Source of the DNA: Bacteroidota bacterium
GTDB lineage: Bacteria > Bacteroidota > Ignavibacteria > SZUA-365
DNA: 11,703 nucleotides
Direction of reading: 5' to 3'
Assembly: GCA_018224345.1 (NCBI GenBank)
Contig: JAGTUW010000012.1
Coordinates: 1 to 11,703, forward strand
Shown here: in pieces, positions 7,113 to 11,703 of the stretch
Layout: each line of letters opens with the position of its first letter
How positions within the stretch are numbered: the stretch's first letter is position 1
Notes under the pieces: model-generated
Databases searched by the model: none
Seen by the model: the letters and a program-made list of their open reading frames with translations, nothing else
What the model was told of the DNA's origin: nothing
Made by a program: the position numbers and the translations under genes

Positions 7113-7961
7113 TCAGGTTGACGAATCCATTGTTGCACTGTTGTCATCGGGTTGGGAGCGCTGCCGCCCTCTCTCGTCCCTCGCATCGGACTGCCCGCTT
7201 CCTTCCTGCAATCCGTTCTCCTGCACAGCAACACTGTTTTTTCCCTGCACGGTTGCACGTAGTTTCCGCCCAGCAGAAAAAATCGGTCCGCTGACAATGA
7301 GAAGCAGGAGCGCGGGGAACAGCATGGTGCCCTGCGAGACGATCGCGATGAGCGCGGCTGCTACGAAGAGCAACATAAGCACCGGATGATCGCGAAAACC
7401 GCGGGGTGTAAGGCTCGGGACCACAGGGTAGCGAACCGTGCTGATCATCAGCGTGCCGCAGGTGGCGGTCAGGGCCATCAGACCATACTGCAGCGTTTCC
7501 TGTGTCTGTATAGCTTCCGGGCTGAAATACAGCACATACGAAACAAGTGTCAGCGCAGACAACGGTATGGGCATCCCCGTGAAATAATCTTTGGAAAAAC
7601 CGACCAGTTGCACGTTGAAACGTGCCAGCCGCAGTGCCCCCATGATCAACGGTGCGGCTGAGACCAGGATGCCCAGCGTCCCCCAATCATGGAGCACCAG
7701 AGAATACACGAGAAAAGACGGTGCCACGCCGAAGCCCACAACGTCGGCGAGAGAATCGAGTTCCACACCGAAATCACTGGCCGAATTTGTCAGCCGTGCC
7801 ATGAGTCCGTCGAGCGAATCGCAGATTGCCGAGAGCACGATATACCAGAGCGCAGGGACGAATTGATCCTGCGCGGCCGATATGATGCTCAGGAACCCGA
7901 AGTAGATATTCAGGACCGTGAACAGATTCGGGACAATTGATCGGCTGAGGCGTATTCGCAA
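7113..7961 (-). CDS. pssA: CDP-diacylglycerol-serine O-phosphatidyltransferase (phosphatidylserine synthase)
   Basis: An inner-membrane CDP-alcohol phosphatidyltransferase that makes phosphatidylserine from CDP-diacylglycerol and serine, the substrate of the Psd encoded just upstream. The family signature D-G-x2-A-R-x8-G-x3-D-x3-D is intact: Asp48 and Asp51 with GLMAR, then Gly65, Asp69 and Asp73. Several hydrophobic helices follow. The frame stays open to 8075, but residues encoded upstream of 7984 are psd read out of frame. Family members begin 8-12 residues before the PNLFTVLN motif, which points to the TTG at 7961 (282 residues). The ribosome site is weak and no ATG is available; a GTG at 8015 is the alternative. 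The last 45 or so residues are hydrophilic and low in complexity, which is longer than usual. The gap to psd is 22 bp. Confidence 0.88.
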   Translation of the reverse strand: MRIRLSRSIVPNLFTVLNIYFGFLSIISAAQDQFVPALWYIVLSAICDSLDGLMARLTNSASDFGVELDSLADVVGFGVAPSFLVYSLVLHDWGTLGILVSAAPLIMGALRLARFNVQLVGFSKDYFTGMPIPLSALTLVSYVLYFSPEAIQTQETLQYGLMALTATCGTLMISTVRYPVVPSLTPRGFRDHPVLMLLFVAAALIAIVSQGTMLFPALLLLIVSGPIFSAGRKLRATVQGKNSVAVQENGLQEGSGQSDARDERGRQRSQPDDNSATMDSST

Positions 7962-7983
7962 GGACGCACCGCGTTGTGGATAA

Positions 7984-8634
7984 TTACTTTCTGACGATGG
8001 CGAGCACGGTTTCACCCGCCACGACGCGTTGATCCATGGAGACCTGAACTTCGGCCTCCAGAGGCATAAGCACATCGACGCGTGAACCGAATTTGATCAT
8101 GCCGAAACGGGTTCCGGCGACGGCCGTATCGCCGACTGTGACCGGGGCGACGATGCGACGGGCGACAAAGCCTGCAATCTGTTTGAACAACACACGGAAA
8201 TCGCCCGCATCGACACCAATGAGCGTGCGTTCATTGAGTTCGCTGGATTTATCTTCAAATGCTGCGATGAACTTCCCTTCGATATGACGGAAATAATCTA
8301 CTGTCCCGCTGATCGGGAAGCGATTGACATGTACATCGAGTGGTGACATGAAGATGCAGACCTGTTTGACTCTGCGGCCAAAATAGTCGACATCCTCCAG
8401 CTCACTGATATTGACGATTTTCCCGTCTGCGGGAGCAATGATCCCCCCTTCCACCGCGGGAGTCGTCCTTTCCGGGTCGCGAAAGAAGTTCATCGTGAAA
8501 AGGAACACCGCGGCACCCAATACGATAAGCAGAATCCTGACCGGAAGATTTGATGTGAACACTCCGATCAGTACCACAGCAAGTGAAATGATCAGCAGAG
8601 GAATGGCAACGTCAAGACCGTATTTTGTCAGCAT
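7984..8634 (-). CDS. psd: Phosphatidylserine decarboxylase proenzyme (short, PSD-A-like type)
   Basis: A 216-residue proenzyme that converts phosphatidylserine to phosphatidylethanolamine. Two membrane segments (about 9-26 and 30-48) precede NFFRDPERTTP, a hallmark of the short Psd group found in Chlorobi, Bacteroidota and Rhizobia. The PADGK motif and the SPLDVHVNRFPI segment with its active-site His are present. The self-cleavage motif FGS places the cut between Gly183 and Ser184, leaving a pyruvoyl-capped alpha chain of 33 residues. An ATG pair at 8658 would add 8 residues, but the MLTKYG start at 8634 fits the family N-terminus and has a GGAAA site upstream. It is the first gene of the long minus-strand run, followed by pssA. 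The pair makes the main zwitterionic phospholipid. Confidence 0.93.
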   Translation of the reverse strand: MLTKYGLDVAIPLLIISLAVVLIGVFTSNLPVRILLIVLGAAVFLFTMNFFRDPERTTPAVEGGIIAPADGKIVNISELEDVDYFGRRVKQVCIFMSPLDVHVNRFPISGTVDYFRHIEGKFIAAFEDKSSELNERTLIGVDAGDFRVLFKQIAGFVARRIVAPVTVGDTAVAGTRFGMIKFGSRVDVLMPLEAEVQVSMDQRVVAGETVLAIVRK

Positions 8635-8746
8635 AAGTGGATTTCCAACAAACATCAATTACCGTGAGAGCGGTATCATGCAAGATACTGATTTCACTTC
8701 TGGAATCATAGATATGCAGCACTACACCATGCCCGTATTGTTATGA

Positions 8747-8788
8747 CCCGGTAAAAATGTCAGCGCATTAACTCGGTAGATATGTCAG
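8747..8788. repeat. Imperfect 17-bp direct repeat pair, possible IS-end relic or operator
   Basis: CCCGGTAAAAATGTCAG (8747-8763) and CTCGGTAGATATGTCAG (8772-8788) match at 14 of 17 positions with a 25-bp period. On the minus strand they read CTGACATATCTACCG and CTGACATTTTTACCG. This recalls the repeated subterminal transposase sites of IS21/IS481-type elements, from memory only. No transposase or second end is in the window. The second copy falls between the possible -35 and -10 boxes of the plus-strand promoter, so an operator is the alternative. Confidence 0.4.
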
Positions 8789-8796
8789 GGTAAATT
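8768..8796 (+). promoter_or_regulatory. Possible promoter of the methyltransferase-lpxB unit
   Basis: TTAACT (8768-8773) and TAAATT (8791-8796) are separated by 17 bases and each match 4 of 6 positions of the sigma-70 consensus. The position is sensible, about 30 bp upstream of the first ribosome site. The match is modest, and nothing better was seen in the divergent region 8635-8834. Confidence 0.3.
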
Positions 8797-8834
8797 CTTC
8801 ACCTTGAGGTATCCATTACAAAGGAGCCTCGCAA

Positions 8835-9560
8835 ATGACAGCCACCCTCCGAATCGCGCTGTCTCCGCAGCCGGGGCTGACCGTGACCGGGGCGGACGGC
8901 AGCCCGGGGCGGACGGCAGCCCGGGGCGGAAGTTGTTTTTCCCTCGACGCGCGTGTACTTTTGAAGTTTGCAGGTATTGAGGACGCAGCCGTGACATTCA
9001 GCCAGTTTTTATTCCGCAACCGAGGGTATATCCCTGTCCCCTTTCTTATCGTGATGCTGATCTTTGCAGAGCCGACACTGATCAGCCTGATCGTGGGCTT
9101 CGTCATTGCCGCACTCGGTGAAGGACTGCGTGCTGCGGGCGTGTTCCATGTCGGCAGTGAGACGCGCGTGACCGGTGAAGTCGGGGCAAGCAGGCTGGTG
9201 ACTTCCGGACCTTTCGCCTACACGCGGAATCCGCTCTATGTCGGCAACATACTCATCTACCTGGGTATCGGCATCATGTCCATGGCCCTCTTTCCATGGC
9301 TGCAACTCGTCGCATTGATCTGGTTTGTCTTTCAATACACACTGATCGTCCGTGAGGAGGAGCGTTATCTCCGAAAGACTTTCGGGCAGGAATTTTCCGA
9401 TTACTGCGCCGACGTTCCCCGGTTTCTGTTCCGCTTTACCCCCTATGACTCCGCCAACCCGGTGAGTATAGACTGGAAAGCCGGCTGGCATTCCGAGACC
9501 CGCACACTGCAGGCCTTCGTTATTGTCACGCTGATTCTCATCATCATCTGGCTTGCGTAA
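8835..9560 (+). CDS. Isoprenylcysteine carboxyl methyltransferase-family membrane protein
   Basis: A small integral-membrane methyltransferase of the ICMT/phospholipid-methyltransferase superfamily. Seen in the sequence: hydrophobic helices, then the conserved GPFAYTRNPLYVGN motif that begins the SAM-binding half, another helix pair, and the REEERYLRKTFGQEF motif with its Glu-Glu dyad, ending in a last membrane helix. Bacterial members methylate various lipids or small molecules; the substrate here is unknown. Two starts compete. The ATG at 8835 has a full AAAGGAG site 8 bases upstream and gives 241 residues. The GTG at 8991 has GAGGA 7 bases upstream and gives 189 residues beginning right at the conserved TFSQFLFRNRGYIPVPF. 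The extra 52 residues are unlike the family and contain a 17-bp tandem repeat. The longer frame is listed for completeness; the conserved protein starts at 8991. lpxB follows after 5 bp. Confidence 0.8.
   Translation: MTATLRIALSPQPGLTVTGADGSPGRTAARGGSCFSLDARVLLKFAGIEDAAVTFSQFLFRNRGYIPVPFLIVMLIFAEPTLISLIVGFVIAALGEGLRAAGVFHVGSETRVTGEVGASRLVTSGPFAYTRNPLYVGNILIYLGIGIMSMALFPWLQLVALIWFVFQYTLIVREEERYLRKTFGQEFSDYCADVPRFLFRFTPYDSANPVSIDWKAGWHSETRTLQAFVIVTLILIIIWLA
8887..8930 (+). repeat. 17-bp GC-rich tandem repeat, 2.6 copies
   Basis: The unit CCGGGGCGGACGGCAGC occurs perfectly at 8887-8903 and 8904-8920, then 10 further bases match at 8921-8930. It lies inside the doubtful N-terminal extension of the methyltransferase. 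Because 17 is not a multiple of three, a change in copy number would shift the frame of the long form while leaving the GTG 8991 start untouched. Confidence 0.9.
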
Positions 9561-9565
9561 ACTCA

Positions 9566-10708
9566 ATGAAGCGCGCTGCACCATCGATCATGATCATTGC
9601 CGGAGAGGCCTCGGGTGATGTCTACGGGGCCCGGCTCATCGATGCCTTCCGGATACTTCATCCGGAAGCACACTTTTTCGGCATCGGGGGAAACAGAATG
9701 CGCACAGCGGGAATGGAGCTGCTCTACCACATCGATCAGACCGCCGTGATGGGGTTCGTGGAAGTGGTGAAACGCTATCCATTTTTCCGGGAGATGCTCG
9801 ATGCCTGCGAGCAGCAGTACCGGGAACGCCGTCCCGATGTCGTCGTGCTCATCGACTACCCCGGTTTCAATCTTCGTCTCGCCGGAAAAGTGAAGAAAGC
9901 AGGCGGTCGCGTGCTGTATTACATCAGTCCACAGGTCTGGGCATGGGGCAAGGACAGAGCTCTGAAGATGCGCGGCCTTGTCGACCATCTGGCCTGCGTT
10001 TTTCCGTTCGAGGAAGCGCTGTTCAATGACAGAGGCATACCGACGACGTATGTGGGACATCCCCTTGTGGAGATTATCGAACGGTCCGAACGCACATCCT
10101 TTCTCACGACACATGCCTTGCCTGACGACCGTCGGATTCTCGGGCTGTTCCCCGGTTCCAGGGTGCAGGAAGTGCAACGCCTCCTTCCCACGATGCTTGA
10201 CGGCGCCCGGATGATACGCGAGGAATGCGACTGCACGATTGCCATCGGCGCAGCGGGACTGCCGGACGAACTCTATGCCGAAGCGATCGGTGATGTGGAT
10301 GATGTGCATCTACTGCGTGATGCCACGCACGGACTGATGCAACACAGCCATGCCGCGATTGTCGCCTCGGGCACGGCAACGGTGGAAACCGCACTGTACG
10401 AAACTCCGATGGTAATCGTGTACCGCGCCTCCTGGTTGAATTACCAGATCGGACGACGGCTGATCAATGTCAATCATATCGGCATGGTGAACATTCTTGC
10501 AGGCAGACGCATCGTACCGGAATTGCTGCAGAACGATGTCCAGGCGGAATACATAGCGGAATATATGTATCCGTATTTCAGAAATCCGAGACAACGGGCC
10601 GACACGATTGCACAACTGCGGGAGGTAAAGCTGTTGATGGGAGAACCTGGCGCGTCGCTGCGCACTGCGGAACTGCTCGATTCCATGCTCGGCGACAAGG
10701 CCGCATAA
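9566..10708 (+). CDS. lpxB: Lipid-A-disaccharide synthase
   Basis: A 380-residue GT19-family glycosyltransferase that joins UDP-2,3-diacylglucosamine and lipid X into the lipid A disaccharide at the inner membrane. Motifs in order: GEASGD at 13-18, FGIGG at 38-42, LIDYPGFN with Asp97 (matching the essential E. coli Asp98), YYISPQVWAWG at 118-128, LFPGSR plus the EVQRLLP helix, ASGTATVETAL, and YRASWLNYQIGRRL. Length and motif spacing match full-length LpxB. There is no clear ribosome site, and the ATG is only 5 bp after the methyltransferase stop, so translation is probably coupled. The gene shows this is an outer-membrane bacterium; no other lpx gene is in the window. It is convergent with fmt. 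Confidence 0.96.
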   Translation: MKRAAPSIMIIAGEASGDVYGARLIDAFRILHPEAHFFGIGGNRMRTAGMELLYHIDQTAVMGFVEVVKRYPFFREMLDACEQQYRERRPDVVVLIDYPGFNLRLAGKVKKAGGRVLYYISPQVWAWGKDRALKMRGLVDHLACVFPFEEALFNDRGIPTTYVGHPLVEIIERSERTSFLTTHALPDDRRILGLFPGSRVQEVQRLLPTMLDGARMIREECDCTIAIGAAGLPDELYAEAIGDVDDVHLLRDATHGLMQHSHAAIVASGTATVETALYETPMVIVYRASWLNYQIGRRLINVNHIGMVNILAGRRIVPELLQNDVQAEYIAEYMYPYFRNPRQRADTIAQLREVKLLMGEPGASLRTAELLDSMLGDKAA

Positions 10709-10737
10709 TTGTCTGTCTTTCCCCTTCTCCAGGCGCT

Positions 10738-10775
10738 GTTCAATCCGTGGAGCAGGGTGTTCATACCATGGAGCA
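10738..10775. repeat. Imperfect 17-bp direct repeat with 21-bp period in the lpxB-fmt gap
   Basis: GTTCAATCCGTGGAGCA (10738-10754) and GTTCATACCATGGAGCA (10759-10775) match at 14 of 17 positions and are exactly 21 bp apart. They sit in the convergent gap between lpxB and fmt, ending at the fmt stop. No clear intrinsic terminator was seen in this gap. Confidence 0.6.
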
Positions 10776-10776
10776 A

Positions 10777-11703
10777 TCAGGATGTGGGCGTATTCCCACC
10801 GGAAGGCGAAATGAACATCTCCCTCTCCCTGAGCTGATGTCCCCTCAGATATTCCTCGGCGGTCATGGCTCTGCTCCCTTCCGCTTTGAGTTTCAGCAAT
10901 TCGATGCTGCCATTCCCGCACTGAACGCGTACCTGCGGAGTGGTCTCCAATATCATGCCCGGTATGCCGATGGAGTCCTCATCGGCGACGCGGCTTTCGA
11001 GGATTTTCATTTCTCTTCCATGGATGCGCGTCCAGGCCGCGGGATGTGGACTGAGCCCGCGGATGTGATCATGAACATTGCGCGCAGGGTCATCCCACGG
11101 TATGGCACAATCAGCCCGGAATATTTTCGGGGCGGGTGATGCCAGGGTATCATCCTGCGCCAGAGCCTCAACGTCACCGTCCTCTATCATTTCCACGGTA
11201 CGGACGACGGCGACGGCGCCGACATCCGCAAGGAGATCGTGCAGTTCTCCCGCCGTCATATTCTCATGCAGCGGCACGGGTTGCTGGAGAATGATATTGC
11301 CCGTGTCAACCTGTTTCCGGAGAAAAAACGTCGTCACACCACTGATCTTTTCTCCGTTCATCAATGCGTGGTTGATAGGCGCCGCACCGCGATACCGCGG
11401 GAGCAGGGAAGCGTGCAGATTGAAGCTGCCTGCCGGTGGAATCGAGAATGCTTCTTCCGGCAGAATACGGAAGGCGACGACGACGAAGAGATCCGCTGCA
11501 AGCTCCCGGAGTGCGTCGATAAAGGAAGGGTCGCGCAGATCGCCAGCCTCGATCACGGGAAGATTTCTCTCCGAGGCGGCGGATTTTACAGGTGTGGGAC
11601 TCACCTTTCTCCCCCTGCCCCGCGGTTTGTCCGGCGACGTGACGACGCAGGCGATATCATGTCCTGCATCGTGCAATGCCAGCAGCGAGGGAACGGCAAA
11701 ATC
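10777..11703 (-). CDS. fmt: Methionyl-tRNA formyltransferase, N-terminus cut by window edge
   Basis: Formylates initiator Met-tRNA using 10-formyltetrahydrofolate. The frame runs off the right edge with DFAVPSLLAL, the standard sequence after the initial GTP/GTPE of Fmt, so about 11 N-terminal residues are missing. A TTG at 11676 is not a start. Seen in the 308 visible residues: SPDKPRGRGRK, VVVAFRILP, the catalytic site FNLHASLLPRYRGAAPI with Asn95 and His97, and Asp133 in QVDTGNIIL. The N-H-D spacing (2 and 36 residues) is the same as E. coli Asn106/His108/Asp144. A C-terminal OB-like domain follows (IRGLSPHPAAWT, then GSIELLKLKAEG). The protein ends with a short hydrophilic tail. It is convergent with lpxB across 68 bp. 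The call is firm; only the extreme 5' end is absent. Confidence 0.96.
   Translation of the reverse strand, partial: DFAVPSLLALHDAGHDIACVVTSPDKPRGRGRKVSPTPVKSAASERNLPVIEAGDLRDPSFIDALRELAADLFVVVAFRILPEEAFSIPPAGSFNLHASLLPRYRGAAPINHALMNGEKISGVTTFFLRKQVDTGNIILQQPVPLHENMTAGELHDLLADVGAVAVVRTVEMIEDGDVEALAQDDTLASPAPKIFRADCAIPWDDPARNVHDHIRGLSPHPAAWTRIHGREMKILESRVADEDSIGIPGMILETTPQVRVQCGNGSIELLKLKAEGSRAMTAEEYLRGHQLREREMFISPSGGNTPTS

Noticed and set aside
7962..8075. N-terminal extension of PssA to 8075
   Set aside because: The residues upstream of 7984 are psd read out of frame and do not resemble PssA N-termini.
8679..8746. A 22-codon plus-strand frame in the divergent region
   Set aside because: It is too short, with no ribosome site or recognisable sequence; it ends where the direct repeats begin, which is probably coincidence.
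9563..10309. A 248-codon minus-strand open frame inside lpxB
   Set aside because: It is antisense to well-conserved LpxB motifs and has unstructured composition; no family resemblance seen.

Overview
The window looks like a chromosomal segment of a Gram-negative bacterium from the Ignavibacteria/Chlorobi side of the FCB (Bacteroidota-related) group. This placement is inferred from gene content and protein style, not from a marker gene. The clues are lpxB (lipid A, so an outer membrane), a PorV/PorQ-like outer-membrane protein beside a secreted Asp-box protein with a FlgD-type C-terminal domain (type IX secretion style), a Bacteroidota-like promoter (ATTG-N20-TAAGTTTA), a stand-alone purS, and a methionyl-tRNA formyltransferase with the VVVAFRILP variant that I associate with this group. 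There are no rRNA, tRNA, CRISPR or intact mobile elements. No gap between genes exceeds 300 bp.

Layout by region. (1) 18-3433, minus strand: a three-gene cell-envelope unit, lipoprotein -> Asp-box/FlgD-Ig secreted protein -> PorV-like barrel. It has its own promoter (3525-3556) and a short leader containing a 10-bp hairpin (3464-3498). (2) 3588-8634, minus strand: a tightly packed run of eight reading frames, psd -> pssA -> purS -> purQ -> tatA -> gatA remnant -> MtnX-like HAD phosphatase -> M50 site-2-type protease. Gaps are 8-30 bp or short overlaps, so it is probably one transcription unit. It combines phosphatidylethanolamine synthesis (PssA then Psd), the FGAM synthase accessory subunits (PurS, PurQ) and the Tat pore subunit. 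(3) 8635-8834: a divergent intergenic region with a direct-repeat pair that resembles an insertion-sequence end. (4) 8835-10708, plus strand: an isoprenylcysteine-methyltransferase-family membrane enzyme followed 5 bp later by lpxB. (5) 10777-11703, minus strand: fmt, convergent with lpxB and cut by the right edge of the window.

Most of the window is ordinary housekeeping and envelope biology. The points most worth a second look are: the GatA-like frame, which keeps an apparent N-terminus and the C-terminal domain but lacks the whole catalytic core while staying open and overlapping the next gene; the two competing starts and 17-bp tandem repeat in front of the methyltransferase; the IS-end-like repeats just upstream of it; and the type-IX-style envelope operon with its own promoter and structured leader. 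I did not find a convincing entirely new multi-gene system.
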